The notes under the pieces: model-generated
What the model was told of the DNA's origin: nothing
Seen by the model: the letters and a program-made list of their open reading frames with translations, nothing else
Database searches by the model: none
Position numbers and translations under genes: made by a program
Part shown: positions 44,065 to 52,042 of the stretch, piece after piece
Layout of the letters: every line of letters begins with the position of its first letter
How positions within the stretch are numbered: the first letter of the stretch is position 1
Assembly (NCBI RefSeq): GCF_017052465.1
Contig: NZ_JAFHKT010000113.1
Location: 1 to 64,000 of the forward strand
Length of the DNA: 64,000 nucleotides
Reading direction: 5' to 3'
Source of the DNA: Arthrobacter pascens
GTDB lineage: Bacteria > Actinomycetota > Actinomycetes > Actinomycetales > Micrococcaceae

Positions 44065-44934
44065 ATGTACCGTTTCCTTTTCTCCAGCAAATGGCTGGGA
44101 TATCTTCTGCTGGCCGCGATCTTCGCCACCGGCTGCGTCTTCCTGGGCCGCTGGCAGATGGACCGCCGTGCAGAAACCCTGGCGGAGATCCAGCGCGTCA
44201 CTTCGAACTATTCGGCCACTCCGATCAGTTTCCCGGAAGCAAGGGATCAGTTCCGCCAGCTGGATCCGGCCCGGGAATGGACCCAGGTGGAGCTGCGCGG
44301 AAGCTATGACGCAGCCGGGCAGCGGATCGTCCGCAACCGGCCTCTCAACGGCCAGCCCGGATACGAGGTGGTGGTGCCGTTCAGGCTCGCCTCCGGCGAA
44401 ACCGTGGTGATTGACCGCGGTTGGCTGCCGATCGGCAACAACAATCCCGGCCGCCCGGACTCCATTCCGGCGCCGCCGTCCGGGCAGGTCACGGCCGTGG
44501 TGCGGCTCAAGCACGGTGAGCCGTCCCTCCAGCGCGGGGCTCCCGAGGGCCAGCTTGCGTCCATTGACCTCCCGGCGTATTCGGCCGAATTGGGCTATCC
44601 GCTGCTGACCGGTGCGTACGGGCAGCTGGCCTCTGAAACACCGCCCGCTGCCGAGATGCCGCAGCCGTTCCCCATGCCGTCGGTGGAAGAGGGCACGCAC
44701 CTGTCCTACTCGCTCCAGTGGTTCGCCTTCGGCATCCTGATGTTCGTCGGCTTCGGCTATGCCGCCCGCCAGCAGGCCCGTAACGCCGCGCTCGACGCTG
44801 AAGCAACAGGCGCCGCCGGTGACCACGGACACGCCGCCGCGGCAGCCCGCCGTCGTCCGGCAGCAGCGCGCAAGCGCAAGCGGGCCACGGCGGAAGAAGA
44901 GGAAGACGCGATCCTGGATGCCCAAGGTTACTGA
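44065..44934 (+). CDS. SURF1 family protein
   Basis: A 289-residue membrane protein with two helices, one at residues 10-27 ('WLGYLLLAAIFATGCVFLGRWQMDRR') and one near 220-238 ('LQWFAFGILMFVGFGYAARQ'), flanking an extracytoplasmic domain with 'VELRGSYDAAGQRIVRNRPLNGQPGYEVVVPFRL' and 'VVIDRGWLPIGN', the SURF1 signatures. SURF1 assists assembly of haem-copper cytochrome c oxidase. A long basic tail follows the second helix. The next gene starts inside its 3' end. Confidence 0.93.
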   Translation: MYRFLFSSKWLGYLLLAAIFATGCVFLGRWQMDRRAETLAEIQRVTSNYSATPISFPEARDQFRQLDPAREWTQVELRGSYDAAGQRIVRNRPLNGQPGYEVVVPFRLASGETVVIDRGWLPIGNNNPGRPDSIPAPPSGQVTAVVRLKHGEPSLQRGAPEGQLASIDLPAYSAELGYPLLTGAYGQLASETPPAAEMPQPFPMPSVEEGTHLSYSLQWFAFGILMFVGFGYAARQQARNAALDAEATGAAGDHGHAAAAARRRPAAARKRKRATAEEEEDAILDAQGY

Positions 44935-45418
44935 GCACGGCAGGCCGGACCCGCTCCCCGATCCGGTGGCCAATGTACGGCGTGCTCTCAGCGCGGCCGG
45001 CGTCGCGGACACGGTCAGGGTTTTTCCGGGCAAAGTGCCGACGGCGGCCGCGGCGGCTGCCGCGCTCGGCTGCGACGTCGCGGCGATCACCAACAGCCTG
45101 GTGTTCGAGCTCGACGGCGCTCCCCTGCTCATTCTGGCCAGCGGCGCGGCAAGGGTGGATACCGCTTACGTCTCAGCCCAGCTGGGCGCCGGACGCATCC
45201 GACGCGCAACCCCGGATTTCGTATTGGAACACACCGGGCAGGAAGTTGGCGGCGTGGCACCCGTGGGCCATCCGGCGAAGATCCACACGCTCCTGGATAC
45301 CTCCCTCGAAGAGCACGGGACGCTGTGGGCCGGGGCGGGCGACCACCACTCGATGTTCGCGATCAGCTATGAAGAGCTGCGGAGAATCACCGGCGCACAC
45401 CCGCTACGGGTCCGGTAG
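44918..45418 (+). CDS. YbaK/EbsC-type aminoacyl-tRNA deacylase family protein
   Basis: A 166-residue protein with the YbaK fold: 'VRVFPGKVPTAAAAAAALGCDVAAITNSLVFELDGAPLLILASGAARVD' and 'VGGVAPVGHPAKIHTLLDTSLEEHGTLWAGAGDHHSMFAISYEELRRITGA'. The family hydrolyses mischarged aminoacyl-tRNAs such as Cys-tRNA(Pro). The ATG at 44918 lies inside the SURF1 3' end and follows a GGAAG-rich stretch, so the two are co-translated. Confidence 0.9.
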   Translation: MPKVTEHGRPDPLPDPVANVRRALSAAGVADTVRVFPGKVPTAAAAAAALGCDVAAITNSLVFELDGAPLLILASGAARVDTAYVSAQLGAGRIRRATPDFVLEHTGQEVGGVAPVGHPAKIHTLLDTSLEEHGTLWAGAGDHHSMFAISYEELRRITGAHPLRVR

Positions 45419-45486
45419 CCTGCGGGCGGTGCATTAGCGGACGCCGAAGCCTATGACAACGGGCTCGGAGCCTCTATTCTCTTGCC

Positions 45487-45543
45487 ATGAGCGTTCGGGT
45501 CACAGTCCGGCGGCACCGCCTGCGGGTGACCCATGAACACTAA
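45487..45543 (+). CDS. Short upstream ORF / possible leader peptide
   Basis: An 18-codon ORF reading MSVRVTVRRHRLRVTHEH, Arg-rich. Its ATG is six nt after TATTCT (45475-45480), the leaderless pattern seen at many genes here. It ends at TAA 45541-45543 and overlaps, in another frame, the ATG of the next gene at 45533. The layout fits translational coupling or a regulatory leader. It is too short to call by coding statistics, so the case rests on the position of the promoter hexamer. Confidence 0.45.
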   Translation: MSVRVTVRRHRLRVTHEH

Positions 45544-46090
45544 TAACATTCCGCCACATGACAGCTACGCCGCGTTCCTCGCGAGGCTGGACGCCGCCAC
45601 CGCGAATCTGAGCGCCCGGGCCGCCTCCCTGGACAAGGCGCTGAAGGCTGTCTCCCTGCTCGTGGATCCCTACCAATCGGCCGTGCGGAAATGGGAACGG
45701 CGGCGCGTCCACGTTGCCGAGCGGCTGGCCGGGCACACCGGGACGCCACAGACACACACCGCGCTGAGCGAGCTCCACGACATGGCAGTGAAGATGGAGT
45801 CGATGCTGCGTGTCCGTGCCCTGCGCGTCACGGAAAAGTTGGCGGCCATGCAAGGACGCCGGGACGCCATCGATAAATCGCTCCTGGAGCTTGAGGTCAG
45901 CAGGGTCAAACTGAATTCGTCCCGCATGCTGTCCCAGGACCGCCAAAACCTCAGCAGGATTTTCTCTGAACTTGCCGGCGCAACCGGTGCCGCCGCGGCG
46001 ATTCCCGACCTGGGTCTGCGTCGCGATCTCAAGGAAGCGCGCGAGGCTGTCATCCTGGCTGAAGCGCTCATGGAAGTGAAGGGGCACTAA
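45533..46090 (+). CDS. Coiled-coil protein, unknown function
   Basis: A 185-residue helical protein with long amphipathic runs ('RLDAATANLSARAASLDKALKAVSLL', 'MAVKMESMLRVRALRVTEKLAAMQGRRDAIDKSLLELEVSRVKL'), probably coiled coils, and no signal peptide. I recognise no family. No ribosome site precedes its ATG, which lies inside the short upstream ORF, so it probably depends on that ORF for translation. It is followed after 3 nt by a membrane protein and likely works with it. Confidence 0.65.
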   Translation: MNTNNIPPHDSYAAFLARLDAATANLSARAASLDKALKAVSLLVDPYQSAVRKWERRRVHVAERLAGHTGTPQTHTALSELHDMAVKMESMLRVRALRVTEKLAAMQGRRDAIDKSLLELEVSRVKLNSSRMLSQDRQNLSRIFSELAGATGAAAAIPDLGLRRDLKEAREAVILAEALMEVKGH

Positions 46091-46093
46091 AAC

Positions 46094-46636
46094 ATGGGGA
46101 ATTCAGGGCAGTATCAGCTGCGCAGCAACACCGTCACACTCGTGCGCTGGTCGAAGAGGCCTGGAGAGGATCCCTTTATTCGGTTCGTCATGCTGAGTGT
46201 CTTCGGTTTGGTCCTCTGCCTGATCTCGATGATCTTCTTGCCCTTCCTTAGAAATTTCGCCGCTTTCGCGTTGTTCATGGTCATCTTCCCGGCCATTCTC
46301 ACTGTTCCCACGATCTCAGGCCGAAGGACCTTTATGCGGGAGCTCACCAAGACGGTAAATGACACAGTCATCGAAGTCACCGGCGCCCGCAGCGACCAGC
46401 TCTCGGTCAGGCAGTTTCGGCAGCTGGTCAGGAGCGGCGAGCAGCTTTCGCTCCGCGTTAACGGGGTTCCCGGGTTGAATCTGCACGTGGAACGCACCTC
46501 AACGCTGGCGAAAAATGCCCCCGAGAAATGGCTTGTGGTCTTTACCGTCATCCCACCGGACAACGGGACCGCCAGCTTTGACCGGCTGCTGGCCGCGGCA
46601 AGTGACGCCCGCCCCGAGTCCGCCGGCGCCAGTTAA
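46094..46636 (+). CDS. Two-helix membrane protein, unknown function
   Basis: A 180-residue protein: a short cytoplasmic start, two adjacent membrane helices (about 29-50 and 54-73) and a soluble C-terminal domain ('ITVNDTVIEVTGARSDQLSVRQFRQLVRSGEQLSLRVNGVPGLNLHVE'-like region) of alpha/beta character. It starts 3 nt after the coiled-coil gene and ends directly at the GTG of the peptidase gene. Function unknown. Confidence 0.65.
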   Translation: MGNSGQYQLRSNTVTLVRWSKRPGEDPFIRFVMLSVFGLVLCLISMIFLPFLRNFAAFALFMVIFPAILTVPTISGRRTFMRELTKTVNDTVIEVTGARSDQLSVRQFRQLVRSGEQLSLRVNGVPGLNLHVERTSTLAKNAPEKWLVVFTVIPPDNGTASFDRLLAAASDARPESAGAS

Positions 46637-47608
46637 GTGACGGGCTCATCCGACTCACAGGCCCCGCATGAACACGCCGTGGCAAGCGGCGGCTGGGTGG
46701 AAGTGGCGAACGCGAGGATCTACTGGGAGGCCACGGGTGATCCTGCGTGCGTGCCCGTGCTGTACCTTCATGGCGGCCCAGGCGGCTCCCTGGGCAAGGG
46801 CGGTTACCGCAAGCGACACGATCCGGCCCGGTTTTGGACTGTCGGCTTCGACCAGAGGGGATGCGGCAAAAGCATCCCAGCCGTCCAGGATGACTTGGAC
46901 CATCTCGGTGAGAACACGACACAGACTTTGATCTGTGACATCGAAGCGGTTCGCCGCCACCTTGGGATTGAGAAGTGGATCGTCACCGGCGTCTCGTGGG
47001 GCAGCACACTCGCCCTCGCTTATGCCCTCGAGTACCCGGAACGGGTGATCGGCATTGCTCTCGTCGCAGTGACAACGACAAGCCGCGACGAAGTTCAGTG
47101 GATCACCGAAGGCGTCGGGTGCATCTTCCCCGAGGCCTGGGATGCCTTTGCGGCTGCCGCTAACGCGAAACCCGGCGAACGCCTCGTGGAGGCCTACGCT
47201 CGTCGGCTGGCCGGCGCGGACCGCGACGACGCTCAAAAAGCAGCGCTGGCATGGGACCGATGGGAAGCAACACATGTCTCCCTGGATCCACACTGGCAGC
47301 CGGGCACGCTCATTGAGGACGAGAGGGAACGCATGACGTTCGCTCTCCTCGTCACGCATTATTGGTCGAACGACGCATTCCTGGCCGAAGGCCGCGACAT
47401 CATGGCGCGTATTCGCGAGCTCGAAGGGGTTCCCGGTTACCTTATCCACGGTCGAAGGGACGTGAGCGGGCCAGTCATAACCCCGTGGAAGCTTCACCAG
47501 CGTTGGGCCACCAGCCGCCTCATCGTCATCGAGAATGAGGGCCACGGCGGTCCAGAATCCATGATGGCACTGACAAAAGCAGTTGAAGCCATAGCTGGAT
47601 CTGCTTGA
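46637..47608 (+). CDS. pip: Prolyl aminopeptidase (proline iminopeptidase)
   Basis: A 323-residue alpha/beta hydrolase. 'VLYLHGGPGGSLGKGGYRKRHDPARFWTVGFDQRGCGKS' is the oxyanion HGGPG region, 'WIVTGVSWGSTLALAYALEYPERV' holds the nucleophile Ser in GxSxGS, and 'YLIHGRRDVSGPV' and 'ENEGHGG' hold the Asp and His. It removes N-terminal proline from peptides. GTG directly follows the previous stop. Length and motifs match the S33 family. Confidence 0.9.
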   Translation: MTGSSDSQAPHEHAVASGGWVEVANARIYWEATGDPACVPVLYLHGGPGGSLGKGGYRKRHDPARFWTVGFDQRGCGKSIPAVQDDLDHLGENTTQTLICDIEAVRRHLGIEKWIVTGVSWGSTLALAYALEYPERVIGIALVAVTTTSRDEVQWITEGVGCIFPEAWDAFAAAANAKPGERLVEAYARRLAGADRDDAQKAALAWDRWEATHVSLDPHWQPGTLIEDERERMTFALLVTHYWSNDAFLAEGRDIMARIRELEGVPGYLIHGRRDVSGPVITPWKLHQRWATSRLIVIENEGHGGPESMMALTKAVEAIAGSA

Positions 47609-47669
47609 AGCTGACCCCCGCCCGTTGGATTCACGGTTTGAATTCAACGGACGGGATGACGGGTTGCCA

Positions 47670-49136
47670 CTACGGGGCGGCCGGCGTCTGGTTCTTGTGG
47701 ACCACGTAGATGGCGCCGGTGGTGACATCCTCCTCGAGCGCTTCGAGGGTGCGGCCGCGTGTCTCGGGCACCTGGGTGTAGATGAACACCAGTGCCAGGA
47801 TCCCGAGGACGCCGAACAGGAAGAACGTGCCGGTGATCCCCACGGCCGCGACCAGGGTTGGGAAGAACAGGCCGAGGAAAGCGTTGGCGATCCACAAGCA
47901 GAAGATCGAGATGCCGATGGCGAAACCGCGGATGTACAGCGGGAAGATCTCCGAGAGCATCACCCAGACGGCGATGTTGAGGAACGTTTGCATCGAGCCG
48001 ACGAAGGCCACCACCAGGAACAGGATGACGAACGGGCGCATCGGATTGCCGACCGGCAGTGCCAGGGAGGCGATGCCGATGAGGAAGTGGCAGATGGTGG
48101 TCAGCGTGAATCCGATGAGCAGGGTGGTGCGCCTGTTGACGCGCTGCATCATGGAAAGTGCGATGATGCCGCCGACCACGGCAATGACACCCGGCGCGAT
48201 GTTGGCGATGAGGGCGGCATTGGAGTCAAACCCGGCCTCGACGAGCACAGACTGGCCGTAGTACATGATCGAGTTGATGCCGGTCAGCTGCTGAGCCACG
48301 CCCAGACCGATGCCGACAAGAAGAATGCGCAGGATCCACTTGTTCCGCAGCGCTCCCCAGGTGGTCGGCATCGTCTCCTTCTCTTCGTCCGTGAGATGCT
48401 TCACGTCGGCCATCTCTGCCTCTGCGCGCTCCGGCGAGCGAATCGTCATAAGAACGGCCAGGGCTTCCTGCACGCGGCCCTTGGAGACGAGCCACCGCGG
48501 GGATTCCGGCATCCGCAGCATGCCGAAGAACAGCGCAATTGCGGGCAGCGCGGCGACCGCGAGCATGACGCGCCAGACTCCACCGAATTCGCCCCACAGG
48601 TTGCCGATGATCGCGTTGACCACGAACGCGGCCAGCTGGCCGATGACGATCATGAGCTCGTTGCGCCCAGCCAGCGAACCGCGGATCTCGTAGGGAGCAA
48701 GCTCGGCCAGGAACACGGGAACAACCGTTGACGCCCCGCCCACTGCCAGGCCGAGGATGATGCGGCCCAGGACCATGACCTCGAAGTTGGGCGCGAACAC
48801 GCACGCCAGTGCGCCGGTGAGGAACAGGACGGCCAACAGGAGGATCGTCTTGCGGCGGCCCCAGTTATCGGAGAGCTTGCCGCTTCCCACGGCGCCCGCG
48901 GCGGCCCCGAAGAGGAGCGAGCTCGTCACCACCCCTTCGGTGAAGGGTGTGAGGCCGAGATCAGCGGTCATCGGCCTGAGCGCACCATTGATGACACCGG
49001 TGTCATAGCCAAAGAGCAGGCCGCCGAAGGTGGCGATCAGGGCGACCTGGCCGAGGCGTTTACGGTGCGGCCCTTCGGTCAGCGGAGGAAGCGGGCCTGT
49101 ATGGACGCCGTCGCGCTGCGATTGGATTGCAGACAT
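47670..49136 (-). CDS. Sugar porter family MFS transporter
   Basis: A 488-residue protein with 12 membrane helices. Sugar-porter motifs: 'FGYDTGVINGALRPM' in helix 1, 'GKLSDNWGRRKTILL', 'GRIILGLAVGGASTVVPVFLAELAPYEIRGSL', 'PESPRWLVSKGR' before the central loop, 'GINSIMYYGQSV' and 'VPETRGRTLEALEEDV' at the end. Likely a proton/sugar or inositol symporter. AAAGGAGTCCTT precedes the ATG. A LacI regulator is encoded divergently 134 nt away and probably controls it. Confidence 0.93.
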   Translation of the reverse strand: MSAIQSQRDGVHTGPLPPLTEGPHRKRLGQVALIATFGGLLFGYDTGVINGALRPMTADLGLTPFTEGVVTSSLLFGAAAGAVGSGKLSDNWGRRKTILLLAVLFLTGALACVFAPNFEVMVLGRIILGLAVGGASTVVPVFLAELAPYEIRGSLAGRNELMIVIGQLAAFVVNAIIGNLWGEFGGVWRVMLAVAALPAIALFFGMLRMPESPRWLVSKGRVQEALAVLMTIRSPERAEAEMADVKHLTDEEKETMPTTWGALRNKWILRILLVGIGLGVAQQLTGINSIMYYGQSVLVEAGFDSNAALIANIAPGVIAVVGGIIALSMMQRVNRRTTLLIGFTLTTICHFLIGIASLALPVGNPMRPFVILFLVVAFVGSMQTFLNIAVWVMLSEIFPLYIRGFAIGISIFCLWIANAFLGLFFPTLVAAVGITGTFFLFGVLGILALVFIYTQVPETRGRTLEALEEDVTTGAIYVVHKNQTPAAP

Positions 49137-49269
49137 AAGGACTCCTTTGTCTTGAAAGAACACGGGACACGTGCCCGCGTTTGAACAAGACTAACGCGCG
49201 AAAGAATTAAATGTAAGGTCAAACTAACAAATCGTTCACCGGGTGTTTCCCTCATGGGAGGATGAACAC

Positions 49270-50286
49270 ATGAGTACCCACCGGCAGCGCCGGCCCGTCA
49301 CACAGACCGATGTTGCGCGCGAAGTCGGCGTCTCCCGCACGCTGGTGTCCTTTGCCTTCCGCGGCGCCCCCGGGGTCAGCTACGAGACCAAACAGGCCAT
49401 CCTCGACGCTGCCAACCGTCTGGGATACCGGCACAACGCGGTTGCCGCTGATCTGGCGAGCAAGCACCGTTCCGCCGTCGGCTTTTACCTGCTGGACCTC
49501 CGAAACGAGGTCTATGCGGACATCCTCAGCGGAGTGCGGAAGGCGCTCCCCCAGACGCCCAACCGACTCATCCTCAGCGTCTCCCGTTCAACCGGCGGCG
49601 TTGACCCGGGCGCAGTGGACTCGCTCCTGGAGGCACGGGTGGGGATCATCATCGCCGCAACGCTGCTGGACTCCGATGAGCGGGTCCGGGAACTGGCCCA
49701 GATCGTCCCCGTGGTAAGCGTCACCCGCCATGTGGAGGGTGTCGACAGCGTGTACTCGGACGACCGCGCGGGTGCCCGAGCCGCCGTCGAGCACCTCCTC
49801 GCCCTCGGGCACACAAGGATCGCCTATATTGCGGGGCCGGACTTTGATCCCAATACGATCCGCCGGCAAGCCTACGAGCAGACCATGCGGGACGCCGGCT
49901 TGATCCCACAGGTTCTGAGGGCCGACGACTACACGCAGGAGGCCGCCGAGCATGCAGCAGCGGAGCTGCTTGACGGGCCGGACCGCCCGACGGCAGTGTT
50001 CGCACACAATGACCTGTTTGCCTTGGGCGTCCGTGAAGCCGCATACGCCAGGGGGCTCACCGTTCCCGGTGACTTGTCACTTGTGGGGTATGACAATTCA
50101 AAGACGGCCCGGCTCCACGGCATCGACCTGACTTCCGTGGATCCTCACGCGGCGGATCTCGGCGAAACCGCCGGAAGGGTGGCCTTGGAACGCCTCAACG
50201 ATCCCGACGCGCCCATTGCGGACAATCGCAGCACACCTCACCTGATCGTCCGCAACTCAACAGCCCCTGTGAGGCGGCAAGGCTAA
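49270..50286 (+). CDS. LacI-family transcriptional regulator
   Basis: A 338-residue repressor. The N-terminal HTH and hinge are clear ('VTQTDVAREVGVSRTLVSFAFRGAPGVSYETKQAILDAANRLGYRHNAVAADLAS'), followed by the periplasmic-binding-like effector domain ending 'VGYDNSKTARLHGIDLTSVDPHAADLGETAGRVALERLND'. Divergent from the sugar transporter, so the transporter is its likely target. GGGAGGATGAACAC precedes the chosen ATG at 49270. Confidence 0.92.
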   Translation: MSTHRQRRPVTQTDVAREVGVSRTLVSFAFRGAPGVSYETKQAILDAANRLGYRHNAVAADLASKHRSAVGFYLLDLRNEVYADILSGVRKALPQTPNRLILSVSRSTGGVDPGAVDSLLEARVGIIIAATLLDSDERVRELAQIVPVVSVTRHVEGVDSVYSDDRAGARAAVEHLLALGHTRIAYIAGPDFDPNTIRRQAYEQTMRDAGLIPQVLRADDYTQEAAEHAAAELLDGPDRPTAVFAHNDLFALGVREAAYARGLTVPGDLSLVGYDNSKTARLHGIDLTSVDPHAADLGETAGRVALERLNDPDAPIADNRSTPHLIVRNSTAPVRRQG

Positions 50287-50296
50287 GCCTCGTCTC

Positions 50297-50431
50297 AGTG
50301 AATACGGCATTCCCGCCGTGCTCGGTGTAGCCAACGCCCTGACCCGGATCAAGTCTGGAACGACGGTGGTGGTGGACGGCACCCGTGGAATCGTCCGTGA
50401 GAATGCGGTCAATCCGGGAGCGACTTCCTGA
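50297..50431 (+). pseudogene. C-terminal remnant of a PEP-utilising (PPDK/PEP-synthase-type) swivel domain
   Basis: The reading frame just after the LacI gene encodes 'SEYGIPAVLGVANALTRIK', then 'GTTVVVDGTRGIVREN' and a TGA at 50429-50431. This is the typical end of the phosphohistidine swivel domain (ELGIPAVLGV...G..V.VDG..G.V). All upstream domains, including the active histidine, are missing. The stop overlaps the ATG of the following regulator-like gene as TGATG, which shows that the two were once an operon. Confidence 0.7.
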
Positions 50432-51036
50432 TGAGCCCCGAGAGGCAATCGATGCTGCTCACCCTCCATGCGGTGCGGCTGCTCGGCTTTGGTGACACCG
50501 AGTCAGTTGCTGAACGGTTTGGACAGGACGCGCAGGACGTCGAACGTTTCCTTATCAACGCGGGCCTCCGACGGTGGGCGATGCGCTCCTCGTTCGGCGG
50601 AACCGGCGGCTGGTCGCTGACCGTCGCCGGCAGGACTGAAAACGAACGGCTCTTGGCTGACGAGCTGAACAGGTCGGGCGGGCGCACGGCGGTCACAGCC
50701 GCGCACGCAGACTTTGCACCCCTGAACGCTGACGTCGTAGCCGCCTGCAGCCAACTTCAACTCCAACGGCTCTCCGACGGGCAGCGGCCACTCGATGGGA
50801 TTGACGAGCATACCCGTCAAACTTTCACCCTGGCCCTGGCAGCCCTTAGGGATCTTGAAATCCGGCTGACCGCGGTGCTTCCGAGGTTCAGCGGCTACGC
50901 GAAACGCCTCGAGCAGGCAATGACTCACGCGGCCGCGGATCCGGCCTGGCTTGCCGCCACAGACCGCGACTCCTTCCACCGCATATGGTTCGAGTTGCAC
51001 GAAGATCTCATCGCCACCCTCGGCATCAGGAGATGA
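50431..51036 (+). CDS. Winged-helix-like regulator, orphan of a lost PEP-utilising gene
   Basis: A 201-residue protein. The first 80 residues ('LTLHAVRLLGFGDTESVAERFGQDAQDVERFLINAGLRRW' then 'GGWSLTVAGRTENERLLADELNRSG') look like a MarR/winged-helix domain; the rest is helical. Similar proteins, as far as I remember, occur beside PEP-utilising enzymes in actinobacteria. Its start overlaps the stop of the truncated swivel domain. With the partner gone, its function, and even its expression, is doubtful. Confidence 0.65.
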   Translation: MSPERQSMLLTLHAVRLLGFGDTESVAERFGQDAQDVERFLINAGLRRWAMRSSFGGTGGWSLTVAGRTENERLLADELNRSGGRTAVTAAHADFAPLNADVVAACSQLQLQRLSDGQRPLDGIDEHTRQTFTLALAALRDLEIRLTAVLPRFSGYAKRLEQAMTHAAADPAWLAATDRDSFHRIWFELHEDLIATLGIRR

Positions 51037-51162
51037 ACACTCTGCCGGCTCGCAGCCTAGGCGACGTGCCCTGGTACCGAAAGGCACTGCGGAACCTAAG
51101 GGCTAAAGGCGGCGGGGGGCCGCGAGAGACCGGCCAAAGCACCCAAGGCGTACGATCCTGAT

Positions 51163-51681
51163 ATGAATCCGACCAAGGCGGTGGTAGCAGTGACCCTTGC
51201 CCTCCTCCTCTCGGGGTGTGCCCAGGCGGCCTCTTCGGGGCCCGTGCCGCCCCTGGACACAGCCCCGATATCCCAGTCGCACGTGCCGGCCCCAACCACG
51301 CCGGCCGGGACAGCGACCGCCACCCCGAAAGCCCTCACCCCCGAAGCCCTTCCGCCGGCAGTCATCGTGGAGGAGTACCGCCACAGGCTCCAGGAGGAGA
51401 TCCAGAACTGGACGGACGGCATGTGCGTGGACGCCCCGGGTAGTCTGGACTGCACCGCAGCCACCCTTGGGCTGGACCGGCATTCGGGAGCCGCGGCGCT
51501 CGCGCTGGAAAATGCCCGCCCATGGCCTTCTGACCAGGCCGAGCTGGCGGACCGCACCCTCGCCCGCCTGAAGGCGGTTTCCAGGCTAACTAAAGACGAG
51601 ACGGCGTCGATGTCGATGCTCGACCCGGAGCTCTTATCCCTCGACCGGACCCTCCAGTCCTGGTCAGCCTTCTCCGGCTGA
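51163..51681 (+). CDS. Hypothetical lipoprotein
   Basis: A 172-residue lipoprotein: 'AVVAVTLALLLSGCAQ' gives a lipobox with Cys19, then a Pro/Thr/Ala-rich linker of about 40 residues and a helical domain with two Cys ('GMCVDAPGSLDCTAATLGL') that may form a disulfide. No family recognised. TACGAT at 51151-51156 lies six nt before the ATG and no ribosome site is seen. Its 3' end overlaps the antisense pentapeptide remnant. Confidence 0.7.
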   Translation: MNPTKAVVAVTLALLLSGCAQAASSGPVPPLDTAPISQSHVPAPTTPAGTATATPKALTPEALPPAVIVEEYRHRLQEEIQNWTDGMCVDAPGSLDCTAATLGLDRHSGAAALALENARPWPSDQAELADRTLARLKAVSRLTKDETASMSMLDPELLSLDRTLQSWSAFSG

Positions 51682-51941
51682 AAACCCGATGATGCGCGTG
51701 CCTGTGTCGGGTGCAGAGCTTTCGACAGGTCGGCGCCTTCCAGCCGCGCGTCCCTGAGGTCCGCGCCGAGGAGATCCACATCTGACAGATCACTGTCCCG
51801 CAGGTCCGCGGCAATGAGGTAGGCCCCTCTGAGGTCTGCCCAGCACAGCCAGCGCGACCTGAGATTCCTGCCCATCAGATCCGCACGTGAGGCATTGGGA
51901 TCGAAAGCCCGTGTCCGGGCCTCGGCCAGATACCAGAGCAT
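51672..51941 (-). pseudogene. Pentapeptide-repeat protein gene, truncated remnant
   Basis: From 51941 the minus strand reads 'LWYLAEARTRAFDPNASRADLMGRNLRS' and then 'LCWADLRGAYLIAADLRDSDLSD', 'LLGADLRDARLEGADLSKAL' and 'HPTQARASSGF', with the A(D/N)LxX pentapeptide periodicity. Relatives I remember are about 270 residues and carry a long Cys-rich N-terminal domain before the 'LWYLxEA' segment; here that part is absent, with a stop codon just upstream in frame, and the segment between 'LWYLAEA' and the repeats is shortened. The frame then runs into antisense of the lipoprotein gene. Confidence 0.6.
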
Positions 51942-51983
51942 TCATGACGCTGCCGAGCCCTCAGGATACCTGCCCTGAACCGC

Positions 51984-52011
51984 TTGCCGATCTACCGATT
52001 TTCGATAGAAT
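51984..52011 (+). promoter_or_regulatory. Promoter of the DUF2975-XRE operon
   Basis: TTGCCG (51984-51989) and TAGAAT (52006-52011) separated by 16 bp, about 30 nt upstream of the DUF2975 start. The stretch after it is unusually AT-rich. Confidence 0.5.
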
Positions 52012-52042
52012 TTCATTGTTGCTCGATGTAAAAGGAGTTCTG

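Noticed and set aside
49137..49269. LacI operator between the sugar transporter and lacI
   Set aside because: The region is AT-rich and must hold regulatory sites, but I could not find a convincing palindrome of the LacI CG-centred type.
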